A stretch of DNA of 60,727 nucleotides. It comes from UBA937 sp031549725 (GTDB taxonomy: Bacteria; Spirochaetota; Spirochaetia; Treponematales; Breznakiellaceae). The position numbers and the translations under genes are program-made. Positions 27,022 to 35,011 of this stretch are shown here, piece by piece. The stretch spans positions 1-60,727 of the forward strand of contig JAVBPH010000006.1 of NCBI GenBank assembly GCA_031549725.1, in the 5' to 3' direction. The notes under the pieces are model-generated. The model ran no database searches, was not told where the DNA came from, and saw only the letters and a list, made by a program, of their open reading frames with translations. The first letter of the stretch is position 1, and every line of letters begins with the position of its first letter.

Positions 27022-27080
27022 GCGGGTTTCATACCTTCTGCACGCTTTCGCGTGCGAGGCAGAGCAGCGAGGGTTGTTGA
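27022..27080 (+). repeat. Partial structured intergenic repeat, copy R7
   Basis: The hairpin block CTGCACGCTTTCGCGTGCGAG with GGCAGAGCAGCGAGG is the same as in R4 and R6, but the spacer and closing stem are missing. It sits 32 bases upstream of the DeoR-family start and lies inside an open frame continuous with that gene, which should not be taken as coding. Confidence 0.65.
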
Positions 27081-27111
27081 TTTTTTTATCAATAGACCTA
27101 TACTTAATATT

Positions 27112-27870
27112 ATGACAACAATTAAAAAAAGACAAAAGATCCTGGATTTTCTTAATGAGGATGATCCCGTAAAAGTTCATGAATTAAGTATGCTTCTGAA
27201 CACTTCAAAAAAAACCATCCGCAGCAAACAACATAATTCTGAAGAAAGCGGATTGATGGCTCATCTAGACGACGGAACCGCCCAATCCGGCGGTTATAAG
27301 ACTGAAAAAAATCTCTGGAAAAAACTCCAGGAACAGCAGGAAGAAAAAAACGCCATATGCCGTGCGGCTTTTCAATTCATACACCCGGGGATGAGAATCA
27401 TTCTGGATTCCGGCAGCACCCTGGTCCATCTGGCAAAGATGGTATCCCATATGAATATTTCGGTGGTGACCAATTCTGTCCTGGTGATTAATGAATTAAT
27501 GCATTCCACGGTGGTGAAAATGTTTGTGATTGGAGGCAAGTTCCTGCGGCCGGACATGGCCCTGATTGATCCCCAGGCATCAAGTATGTTCGGCAATGTT
27601 ACAGCGGACTTTCTTTTCATAGGAACCACGGGCTTTTCCATTGGCCAGGGAATTTCCTCATCCGATCCGATGGATGCGGAGATAAAAAGGCAGATGATTA
27701 ATCATTCAACCAATGTATGTCTTCTGGCGGATTCATCCAAGCTGGAAAAGAAATTTGAGGCACCCATATGCGGCTGGGATTCCATACATTATTTAATAAC
27801 CGACAGGCTATCAAAAGAAAATGAAAGGAAACTGTCCAAACAGGGCGTTCAGGTGGTTATTACTAATTAG
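27112..27870 (+). CDS. DeoR-family transcriptional regulator
   Basis: 252 residues, normal for the family. The N-terminal helix-turn-helix (RQKILDFLNEDDPVKVHELS) has an unusual recognition helix: the common TIRRDL reads TIRSKQ. The C-terminal DeoR sensor domain shows RIILDSGSTLVHLAKMV, ITNSVL-like VTNSVLVINEL, FIGTTGFS and LADSSKLEKK, the sugar-phosphate-binding fold. The ATG at 27112 is the only start consistent with the family; upstream frame is repeat-derived. It follows yejABEF but its target is unknown. Confidence 0.82.
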   Translation: MTTIKKRQKILDFLNEDDPVKVHELSMLLNTSKKTIRSKQHNSEESGLMAHLDDGTAQSGGYKTEKNLWKKLQEQQEEKNAICRAAFQFIHPGMRIILDSGSTLVHLAKMVSHMNISVVTNSVLVINELMHSTVVKMFVIGGKFLRPDMALIDPQASSMFGNVTADFLFIGTTGFSIGQGISSSDPMDAEIKRQMINHSTNVCLLADSSKLEKKFEAPICGWDSIHYLITDRLSKENERKLSKQGVQVVITN

Positions 27871-27956
27871 GACATCCTCAAAACCGGATGGGATATTAAC
27901 TTCCGCAGATTAGTCATCCTTTTTTATGATGATAATCATAGATACATGTTCCTGTT

Positions 27957-28433
27957 TTAAAGGTTCTCCAGCAATAACCGGTCCCCGGCTTTTATGTTTT
28001 CCGTTTCAAACCAGCCCTGGGGTACTTCCAAAGCATACCTGGCGGACCGGCCGGATCTCACCGGGGCCTCGCTGTGGGGTTTCATATGATGAATCTCCAG
28101 GATGAGCCCGTCCGAAGAAATGTAGGCAATAGAAAGCGGAATGAGGGTATTCTTCATCCAGAAATTCATAACCTGGTCCCGGTCGAAAACAAAAAGCATC
28201 CCCTTCCCGGGGGGGAGTTCCCGCCGGTACATAAGCCCCTGGGCCCGTTCTTCTTCGGTGGCGGCTATTTCCGCGGAAATACCGATGGATGAACCGTCTA
28301 CCCTGAGGATGGCCAAATCCCGGGTTTTTAATTTGCCCGACTGGCTTGAGCATCCCGCAAAGGAAGGAACCAGGATAATAAATAAGATAAGTCCAAAAAT
28401 AAAAGAAAGGGAATATTGTTTTTTAGAATTCAT
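27957..28433 (-). CDS. DUF192-family lipoprotein
   Basis: 158 residues. The signal ends in a lipobox (LVPSFAGC), so the protein should be lipid-anchored. The DUF192 domain shows ERAQGLMYR, GMLFVFDRDQVMNFWMKNT and IPLSIAYISSDG, followed by YALEVPQGWF. Function of the family is unknown. It overlaps the upstream gene by 11 bases, so the pair is co-transcribed. Confidence 0.82.
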   Translation of the reverse strand: MNSKKQYSLSFIFGLILFIILVPSFAGCSSQSGKLKTRDLAILRVDGSSIGISAEIAATEEERAQGLMYRRELPPGKGMLFVFDRDQVMNFWMKNTLIPLSIAYISSDGLILEIHHMKPHSEAPVRSGRSARYALEVPQGWFETENIKAGDRLLLENL

Positions 28434-29004
28434 TCAAAAAGTTCCTGCGGAGTTCCAGCTCAAGGGCTTCCTGAGCGCTGGATTCCTCAATCAGCTGATC
28501 AAAAACAACCTTGTCGATATACTTCACCGTCAAAGGCCGTTCTATAGAAATTCTGGTGTTGCTATTCACCCAGACCGCCTGTCTTGGATTCAGGGAAGTG
28601 GGTTCCCCGTATTTGGATACGAAGGTGGTAAACACGGAATAATGGTCTATCAAATTCGGGTCCAGGGTAAAGGACATGATAAAAAGTTTCCCCCCTTCCA
28701 GCTGGAAAAAAGCCCGCCGGATAAAGGAAATTCCCGTGGTTTCAATCAGGGTCTGTTCCTGGATTGGCAGGAATGATACATCCCGGTCGCCCCGGAAAAG
28801 GAACAGGGAATCCTTCATAAGCTCGGTCTTCAGTTCATCCAGGGACATGCCCAGGGCCAACCCCCGGTAGGACCTGGGCAGTTCAGCTTTTTCCGCCGGG
28901 TTTGCCGGAGACTCAGCCTGGTTTGTGGTCTGGGAAAAACCAGGGCTAAGGATAAACAAAAATCCCAGGAATATAAAAAGTGATACGGTATACCGGTTTT
29001 TCAT
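28423..29004 (-). CDS. Exported protein of unknown function
   Basis: 193 residues with a signal peptide ending near SPGFSQ. The mature part includes YRGLALGMSLDELKTEL and a mixed alpha/beta pattern (FFQLEGGKLFIMSFTLD, FVSKYGEPTSLNP) reminiscent of small periplasmic sensor or adaptor folds. No family is assigned. First gene of a two-gene unit with the DUF192 lipoprotein. Confidence 0.65.
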   Translation of the reverse strand: MKNRYTVSLFIFLGFLFILSPGFSQTTNQAESPANPAEKAELPRSYRGLALGMSLDELKTELMKDSLFLFRGDRDVSFLPIQEQTLIETTGISFIRRAFFQLEGGKLFIMSFTLDPNLIDHYSVFTTFVSKYGEPTSLNPRQAVWVNSNTRISIERPLTVKYIDKVVFDQLIEESSAQEALELELRRNFLNEF

Positions 29005-29177
29005 ACTAATCCTCTTCAGGGGAAAATTTTTGGAACTTCCCGTATTTAGTATCGGCCTGGATGAAGAATCCTATGAGTTTAAAAGATTTTCCTGTGATTT
29101 TGGTGAAAGTATCCAGGGAACTCCGGATCAATTAATTATTGGGGACAGGATAAACCCCTGCCCGGGCCATTATTATC

Positions 29178-30410
29178 TTAGTTCCAGCCGGAGGAATCCC
29201 GCCGGGACCGTTCGATTTTCTGCATTTTCCGGTAATACTCGGTCTGTTTGCCTACTTCGGAAATATCCGCCACGCTCATTTTTTCATTAATCACCCGGAA
29301 CTTCTGGTTTTCCAGAAGTTTCCGCAGAACCAGGATTCCCTCTTTCTGGGGAAGGCCAACCATGCTGACCAGTTCCTTGGGACCAAAATTAAAGTTGTAC
29401 GGAGCGGTGGAACTAAGGTCCACCCGGTTTTTTTCAAGCTGGATATTAAGGGCATCGTACATCCGTCCCAGGGGATCCGAAACAAGGGTATTCGCCAGCT
29501 GTTTATAGATAAACCAGATCCGCTCCGCCAGAAGCTGGGTCAGCCGGGTAATAATCTGGGGTTGGGTCCCTACCATCCGTTCAAAGTTCGCCCGGTTCAC
29601 CGCGAGGACCATACAGTCCTCATAGGCCACCGCACTGGCGACCCTGGGCTTGGATTCAAGCAGCGCCATTTCACCAAAGATATCCCCGGTTTTCAGCACC
29701 GCCAGGAGCACCTCATTGTCATCCACAATTTTGGTGATTTTCACCGATCCTTTCTGGATGATATAAAGCTCATCCCCGGGTTCTCCTTCGGAAAAAATCA
29801 TGGAATCCTTGGGAAAGGTCCGGTTAAATTCGTCGGGACGGTGCTCGAGTTTTACCACCGTTGCATAGGGGGCAATTTTCATCATCCGTTCCCGGGCAAT
29901 ATTTACATTTTGCCCATGGGGACAGTATTTGACATACTGATGATAAGCAAAATAAGCCTGGTTGTACTGGCTTTGCTTGGCATAATATTCCCCCACCTTA
30001 AAAAGATGGGTTGGATCGTTTTCCGCGGTATCCTTCAGGGTCAGCCGGGTCAGGGCTTCATCGAGATAACGCATTCTTTTGGAGAATTGCAGGATAATCT
30101 TCATGGCCACGGGGGTATTTTTCTGGATGAGCTGGCCGTATTGATCTTTGGCTACGGAAATAAGGGTTACATCGGTTAAGGCCCGGGCGGTTTCAATGTG
30201 GCTGTGGGATGACATGGTGGAAACTACCCCGAAAAAATCTCCCGGTCCAAGGACATTTCCGCCCTCTTCTTCCACCACCTCAACTTCCTTGGAGATAAGC
30301 ACCTTGCCCTGCCGGATGATAAAAAAGCGGTCAGCATTCTGTTTACCCTCAACAACGATGTATGAGTCTTTTCTGTAATTTACGAATGCTAGCTGTAGTT
30401 GTTCGGCCAT
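29178..30410 (-). CDS. Protein with two cyclic-nucleotide-binding domains
   Basis: 410 residues. CNB domain 1 covers about 10-110 (VEGKQNADRFFIIRQGKV, VLGPGDFFGVVS); a TPR-like helical stretch follows at about 130-180 (YYAKQSQYNQAYFAYHQYV); CNB domain 2 lies at about 200-310 (FSEGEPGDELYIIQKGSV, GDIFGEMALLESKPRVASA, with the phosphate-binding cassette intact). The C-terminal 90 residues may be a winged-helix of Crp type (FGPKELVSMVGLPQKEGILV), making this a possible transcription factor. The ATG at 30410 is preferred over upstream TTG codons; a GGGG lies five bases away. Confidence 0.8.
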   Translation of the reverse strand: MAEQLQLAFVNYRKDSYIVVEGKQNADRFFIIRQGKVLISKEVEVVEEEGGNVLGPGDFFGVVSTMSSHSHIETARALTDVTLISVAKDQYGQLIQKNTPVAMKIILQFSKRMRYLDEALTRLTLKDTAENDPTHLFKVGEYYAKQSQYNQAYFAYHQYVKYCPHGQNVNIARERMMKIAPYATVVKLEHRPDEFNRTFPKDSMIFSEGEPGDELYIIQKGSVKITKIVDDNEVLLAVLKTGDIFGEMALLESKPRVASAVAYEDCMVLAVNRANFERMVGTQPQIITRLTQLLAERIWFIYKQLANTLVSDPLGRMYDALNIQLEKNRVDLSSTAPYNFNFGPKELVSMVGLPQKEGILVLRKLLENQKFRVINEKMSVADISEVGKQTEYYRKMQKIERSRRDSSGWN

Positions 30411-30535
30411 CCCCAACCCCAATATGAATAACTTCTAAAGTATAGGAAGCCTTGTCCTGCTTTGTCAACAACGAAGCAGCAAAAGACTTAATAAGTTTAT
30501 ATTAAAAATAAGCCCAGGTAAATACGGTTTATTTA

Positions 30536-30676
30536 GGGCACCTCTAAAAACTCGGTTAGATTTTTAAAGGTGTCCCGGGAGAAATTTTTATTTCTTTATC
30601 CTATAACGAAATAAAAAAGTTTCTCCATGGTACATCTAAGGAAAACTTCTAAAAACTGAAGTTTTTAGAAGTTCCC
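30536..30676 (-). mobile_element. MITE-like element, family 2, complete, inserted at the end of murB
   Basis: The inverted copy of the 9574-9714 element, 141 bp, flanked by TTTA on both sides (30532-30535 and 30677-30680). Three hairpins and terminal inverted repeats as in the other copy. Its end hairpin contains the last codons and stop of murB (30665-30676). Confidence 0.87.
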
Positions 30677-31618
30677 TTTACTATTTTCCCAGTCCCCGGC
30701 AAAAAGTATTTCCGGTTCCAGTTCAATCCCCAGCTCGGATTTTACCCGGGCCATGATTTTTTCCGTCAGGTCCCGGATATCCCTGGCCGTGGCATTCCCG
30801 GTGTTTACAATGATATTTCCATGCCAGTCCGCCACTTTTGCCCCGCCCAGGGACAAACCCCGGAGGCCCAATTCATCGATTATCCTGCCCGTGGGTTTTC
30901 CGAAGTCGGTATTGTTCTTAAAGGAGGACCCCGCCGAGGGCAGCCGGTAATGGCCTTTGGTTTCCCGGTCCGACCGCCGGTCCTCCATAACAGAACGGAT
31001 TTCGGAAACAGGTTTTTTTTCCAGCCGGAAGGTCCCCCCCAGGATAAGCACATCCCTCTGCTGGAAAGGGCTTTTTTTGTAGGCAAAATCTGAAGTCTCA
31101 ACGGGAATCTTCACCCGCCGCAGGGATTCATCCAGAATTTCGGTTTCTATTAATATATCGGAAATGGAATTGCCGTAACACCGGGCGTTCATCCAAATGG
31201 ACCCGCCGAAGGAACCGGGCATACCCGAAAGGAATTCCAGCCCTGAAAAACCCCGGAGCGCCGCTTCTTCAACCCCGTCGTCCACCCTGGTACCGGAGCG
31301 GATGGTCACCCGGTTTTCCTCAAAACTGCAGCCGGACCAGCCGGTACAATCCAGGACAATCCCCCGGATCCCCGCATCGGCCACCACAATATTAGCCCCG
31401 CCGCCAAGGATAAACAGGGGAATTTCCAGTTCCCGGGCGGTTTGTATCAGCCCGGCGGAAAACTCCGGGAAGGTATCCCCCCGGGGCTTGATCCAGAGAT
31501 CCGCCGGTCCGCCCACCCTGAAGGTGGTGTGGCCGGCCATGGGCTCGTCGTAGCGGAGTTCCCCGTAAAAAGGGGTCTTCATATTGATTTTTTCGACGAT
31601 TTTACGTAGGTTTACCAT
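30665..31618 (-). CDS. murB: UDP-N-acetylenolpyruvoylglucosamine reductase
   Basis: 317 residues. FAD-binding PCMH motifs: HTTFRVGGPADLWI, LGGGANIVVAD, GMPGSFGGSIWMNA. The catalytic Ser is in SAGSSFKN and the Glu in LEPEILF near the C-terminus. It resembles type II MurB, lacking the long Tyr loop. Reduces enolpyruvyl-UDP-GlcNAc to UDP-MurNAc in peptidoglycan synthesis. The last three residues (GNF) and stop come from the inserted MITE. No Shine-Dalgarno; TATAAT ends eight bases before the ATG. Divergent from cysS. Confidence 0.9.
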   Translation of the reverse strand: MVNLRKIVEKINMKTPFYGELRYDEPMAGHTTFRVGGPADLWIKPRGDTFPEFSAGLIQTARELEIPLFILGGGANIVVADAGIRGIVLDCTGWSGCSFEENRVTIRSGTRVDDGVEEAALRGFSGLEFLSGMPGSFGGSIWMNARCYGNSISDILIETEILDESLRRVKIPVETSDFAYKKSPFQQRDVLILGGTFRLEKKPVSEIRSVMEDRRSDRETKGHYRLPSAGSSFKNNTDFGKPTGRIIDELGLRGLSLGGAKVADWHGNIIVNTGNATARDIRDLTEKIMARVKSELGIELEPEILFAGDWENSKGNF

Positions 31619-31626
31619 ATTACGTG

Positions 31627-31632
31627 ATTATA
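31627..31632 (-). promoter_or_regulatory. Minus-10 element of murB, implying a leaderless message
   Basis: On the minus strand TATAAT is perfect and lies eight bases before the murB ATG. The sequence 17 bases further up is not a good minus-35. The divergent 36-bp gap also holds the cysS ribosome site. Confidence 0.45.
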
Positions 31633-31654
31633 TCGACTTTCTGATGGAGGTTCC

Positions 31655-33085
31655 ATGGCTCTCTCGCTTTATAATACCCTGGGAAGGGAATTACAGGATT
31701 TTGTACCCATAAAAGATAATAATGTCGGTTTTTATGGCTGTGGACCCACCGTATACAATTATGCCCATATCGGCAACCTCCGGGCTTATGTAACCCACGA
31801 CGTGCTCACCCGGACACTGAGGTACCTGAACTACCAGGTAACCCATGTGATGAATGTCACCGATGTGGGCCATCTTACCGGCGACGATGATTCCGGGGAT
31901 GACAAAATGGTAAAATCCGCGGAGGAACGGGGCAAAAGTGTCCTGGAAATTGCGGATTTCTACACCCAGGCCTTTTTCAAGGATACCAAAAGTCTGAATA
32001 TTATCCAGCCGGAGGTGGTCTGCAGGGCCACCGAACATATCCAGGATATGATCGACATGATCAAACGGATTGAAAAAAACGGCTATACCTATACAGCCGG
32101 GGGCAACCTGTATTTTGATATCAGTAAGTTCCCCTCCTACGGGGAACTTGCCAGGCTGCGGCTGGACGATCAGAAAGCCGGCGCCAGGACCGGTGTTGAT
32201 GAAAACAAACGGAATCCCCAGGATTTTGTTCTCTGGTTCACCAAGAGCAAATTCGAAAACCAGGCCCTGGTTTGGGACAGCCCCTGGGGCAGAGGATACC
32301 CGGGATGGCATATTGAATGCAGCGCCATGAGCATGCGGTACCTGGGGGAACAGTTTGATATCCATGCCGGCGGTATTGACCATATCCCGATCCACCACAC
32401 CAATGAAATCGCCCAGAGTGAGGCCGCCACGGGGAAGCATCCCTGGGTTAAATACTGGGTTCACAATGAGTTCCTGGTTCTGGACAAGGGGAAGATGTCC
32501 AAGTCCGCCGGGGGATTTATCACCCTGCAGACCCTGGTGGACCAGGGGTTTCATCCCCTGGATTACCGGTATTTTCTTCTGGGAGGCCATTACAGGAGCC
32601 AGCTCCAGTTTTCCTATGAAGCCCTGGAGGGTGCAAAAAATTCCCGGAAATCCCTGAACAACCAGATCAGGACACTGGCCCAAAACTGCCCGGTCCTGCC
32701 CGCCGCAAAGGCGGATGAAAAAAACACCCCCTACCTGGACAGGTTCAGGCAAGCCCTGGGGAGCGACCTTTCCACCCCCAGGGCCCTGGCCGAACTTTGG
32801 GGATTGCTCCGGGATACCAGTCTTCAGCCGGAGGAAATTCTTTCTGCGGTATTCCTGATGGACCGGGTTTTAGGGCTGGATCTGGAAAAAACCGCATCCG
32901 TAAAGGATGAAGAATCCGCCGGGACCCCCGAATTCATTGCTGAAATTGAAGCATTAATTGAAGAACGGTCCCAGGCCAAAAAGGCCAAAGATTTTGCGGC
33001 GGCGGACCGGATCAGAAATTCCCTGAAAGAGAGGGGTATCCTTCTGGAAGATGGTTCCGGGGGAACCACCTGGAAAAAAGCATAG
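31655..33085 (+). CDS. cysS: Cysteinyl-tRNA synthetase
   Basis: 476 residues, full length for CysRS. Class I signatures: GCGPTVYNYAHIGNLRAYV (HIGH variant HIGN), KMSKS within LDKGKMSKSAGGF, and the zinc ligands Cys in YGCGPT, HIECSAMS and the following HAGGIDHIPIHHTNE. The C-terminal anticodon-binding region ends in AKDFAAADRIRNSLKERGI. Charges tRNA-Cys, one gene for which is at 17398. GGAGG lies four bases before the ATG. Confidence 0.95.
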   Translation: MALSLYNTLGRELQDFVPIKDNNVGFYGCGPTVYNYAHIGNLRAYVTHDVLTRTLRYLNYQVTHVMNVTDVGHLTGDDDSGDDKMVKSAEERGKSVLEIADFYTQAFFKDTKSLNIIQPEVVCRATEHIQDMIDMIKRIEKNGYTYTAGGNLYFDISKFPSYGELARLRLDDQKAGARTGVDENKRNPQDFVLWFTKSKFENQALVWDSPWGRGYPGWHIECSAMSMRYLGEQFDIHAGGIDHIPIHHTNEIAQSEAATGKHPWVKYWVHNEFLVLDKGKMSKSAGGFITLQTLVDQGFHPLDYRYFLLGGHYRSQLQFSYEALEGAKNSRKSLNNQIRTLAQNCPVLPAAKADEKNTPYLDRFRQALGSDLSTPRALAELWGLLRDTSLQPEEILSAVFLMDRVLGLDLEKTASVKDEESAGTPEFIAEIEALIEERSQAKKAKDFAAADRIRNSLKERGILLEDGSGGTTWKKA

Positions 33086-33125
33086 CACGGCCTTTTGTTT
33101 CTGGAATATTTTTTGTATAATAAGT

Positions 33126-33155
33126 TAAATTCAAAACCCGGCTAGTTTTGAATTT
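33126..33155. terminator. Hairpin after cysS, related to MITE family-1 ends
   Basis: TAAATTCAAAAC and GTTTTGAATTTA form a 12-bp stem around CCGGCTA, echoing the right-end hairpin of the family-1 MITE (CTAACCGAG loop). Likely terminator of cysS. Confidence 0.55.
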
Positions 33156-33395
33156 AGATTTCCGGACCGGAATAGGGCAGTAATTTTAAAACCGATTCCC
33201 TGGACCGGGTTTGGGAATCCACCCTGGAAAAAACGGATTGCTTTATTGTTACGCAGGAAAGCAACCTATTTCAGGACCGGATGGTATGCCTGTTCGATAA
33301 CTGGCAGGAGTACCGGCCATGGTTGGTTACCGGACAACTCCAGTGAGAGAAAAAGCGTATCAAGCTTATATTTTTGTAACGATTGTGAGGAAACA

Positions 33396-33932
33396 TTGTT
33401 TTCAAAAAGAGACGGTAATGTACCTTCAGCAGAATTCCGAAAACTCTACGATACGGTTTTTCCGATTTTGTTCCGGGTTGCTTACCGAATAACCAATAAC
33501 GAAGAAGCTGCCGAGGATCTTTGTCAGGAAGCTTTTTTCCGCCTTTATGAAAAAAACATGGTTTTTCCAAGTCCGGATGAGGCAAAATACTGGCTTATCC
33601 GGGTGGTTAAAAATGCCTCCCTCAACTATGCAAAACGGAAAGAACGGGAGCGTAAGGCTTACCAGAAGGCATTCCGGGAAGACACCAGAGTTGAGGAGAC
33701 CGGCGAAGGAATCCTGCTAAAACAGGAAACCAAGGCTGAAATTCAGGAAGCCCTGGAAAAGCTCCCTGAGAATTTGCGTATCGTATTAATTTTAAAAGAA
33801 TATGCGGAACTTAATTATAAAGAAATAGGCCGCGCGCTGGGTATCAGCGAGGGAAATGTAAAAATCCGGGTTTTCCGGGCCAGGGAACGGCTGGCCAGCT
33901 TATTGGACAAGGATGGTAAATATGTGTCCTGA
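33396..33932 (+). CDS. ECF-type RNA polymerase sigma factor
   Basis: 178 residues from the TTG at 33396, which has GAGGA five bases upstream. The open frame extends 50 codons further up without sigma homology, so the shorter form is preferred. Region 2: RVAYRITNNEEAAEDLCQEA. Region 4: LEKLPENLRIVLILKEYAEL and YKEIGRALGISEGNVKIRVF. It directs polymerase to its own regulon, probably including the downstream anti-sigma and envelope genes. Overlaps the anti-sigma gene by 11 bases. Confidence 0.82.
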   Translation: MFSKRDGNVPSAEFRKLYDTVFPILFRVAYRITNNEEAAEDLCQEAFFRLYEKNMVFPSPDEAKYWLIRVVKNASLNYAKRKERERKAYQKAFREDTRVEETGEGILLKQETKAEIQEALEKLPENLRIVLILKEYAELNYKEIGRALGISEGNVKIRVFRARERLASLLDKDGKYVS

Positions 33933-34488
33933 TCGTCAAATTCTTTCGGTTTATCTTGATAAGGAACTGCCTTCTCCCTGGAAGGAGAAAATGGAAGATC
34001 ATTTATCATCATGTGCCGAATGCCGGGGACTATTAAGGAATTATCAGGTTGTATCGACCATGATAAATCCTGAAGATTCCGGTTCAATTGGACCGTACAC
34101 GGATTCCGCCAAGGGCCGGATTTGGGAAAACCTTTCCGCTTTGGAAGTCAGGGAAAAGGAAACCGTGTACCACAACTGGAACCGGGCGGTGTCCCTGCCC
34201 CTGCCTGCGGCAATTGCCGCGGGTTTGGTCATAGCTTTTATGGCGGCGTTTGTTGGTGCCGTGGTATTACGCCCTGCTGTTCCGAATATAAATACCATTG
34301 CCGGCCTGGAAGCCCAAAGCGTTATTCCTTCCAGCGATATTGCCCGGATAATTGAATATCTTGATGCCCAGGAAAACCCCGCCAACATGGTGATTATCCA
34401 GCTTCCGGAAAGCCAGAATTTTGTCAGTTCCGGTGAACCAACTCTTATCCGGGCTGCGGATTACACCAGGGGGGATTATTTCCGATGA
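33922..34488 (+). CDS. Anti-sigma factor with zinc-finger and one membrane span
   Basis: 188 residues. The N-terminal zf-HC2 motif HLSSCAEC (His-x3-Cys-x2-Cys) with an early Cys is typical of ZAS-type anti-sigma factors. One membrane helix lies at about 95-118 (AAIAAGLVIAFMAAFVGAVV), leaving a short periplasmic tail. It should hold the upstream ECF sigma at the membrane. The ATG at 33922 has AAGGA eight bases before it; 33913 touches that site. Confidence 0.83.
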   Translation: MCPDRQILSVYLDKELPSPWKEKMEDHLSSCAECRGLLRNYQVVSTMINPEDSGSIGPYTDSAKGRIWENLSALEVREKETVYHNWNRAVSLPLPAAIAAGLVIAFMAAFVGAVVLRPAVPNINTIAGLEAQSVIPSSDIARIIEYLDAQENPANMVIIQLPESQNFVSSGEPTLIRAADYTRGDYFR

Positions 34489-35009
34489 TCAAAACGCGGT
34501 TCTGTAAAATCACCACTCCCCTGGTAATGCTGTTTTTCGCGGGGGTAACTGCTATCCATGGCCAGGAGGCTCCCCCTTCGGATGAAGTCCTGCAGGGTCT
34601 AAAAGAAAAAGCAGTGGTTTTATTCATAACCGCCAGAATTATAGAATCCAATAAAGAAGTTGTCTGGAATGCTTCGGATTCAAAGATAACCATTTCAGGC
34701 AGGACCGTTTCTGTAAAACTTACCGGGAATAACATTGTTATTGTGGGTCAATTTACCCCATATATCAGTGCCGACGGGACAAAACTCCTGGTAGCCCAGG
34801 GACAGGTCTGGATTGATGTTCCCGACGAAGGGGTTCATTACTATACCAACATACAGACCATGCCCCTGGAATTTGGCGAACAGATATTCTTCTTCCCTCT
34901 GGGAGCGCAAAAACAGGAAAAGGGCACAAGAATTGAAATACAGCTGGTGCTGAAACCTTATGAGGGACAAGCTTCATCACCGCAGCCTTCAAAAGAGACT
35001 GTCCATTAA
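34485..35009 (+). CDS. Exported beta-rich protein of the ECF operon
   Basis: 174 residues with a signal peptide (cleavage near AIHGQ). The mature part alternates short strands (ITISGRTVSVKL, NIVIVGQFTPYI, LLVAQGQVWIDV), suggesting a beta-sandwich. No family is recognised. It overlaps the anti-sigma gene by four bases (ATGA) and is two bases before the lipoprotein gene, so it belongs to the sigma operon and probably acts in the envelope. Confidence 0.65.
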   Translation: MIKTRFCKITTPLVMLFFAGVTAIHGQEAPPSDEVLQGLKEKAVVLFITARIIESNKEVVWNASDSKITISGRTVSVKLTGNNIVIVGQFTPYISADGTKLLVAQGQVWIDVPDEGVHYYTNIQTMPLEFGEQIFFFPLGAQKQEKGTRIEIQLVLKPYEGQASSPQPSKETVH

Positions 35010-35011
35010 TA

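Noticed and set aside
26935..27111. N-terminal extension of the DeoR-family protein
   Set aside because: The extra 59 codons include repeat R7 and have no family similarity; the ATG at 27112 gives a normal-length DeoR protein.
31691..32752. 353-codon leftward frame antisense to cysS
   Set aside because: The sense strand encodes an unmistakable full-length CysRS; the antisense product has no recognisable family.
33246..33395. N-terminal extension of the ECF sigma factor
   Set aside because: Fifty residues without sigma similarity, while TTG 33396 has a GAGGA ribosome site and yields the standard length.
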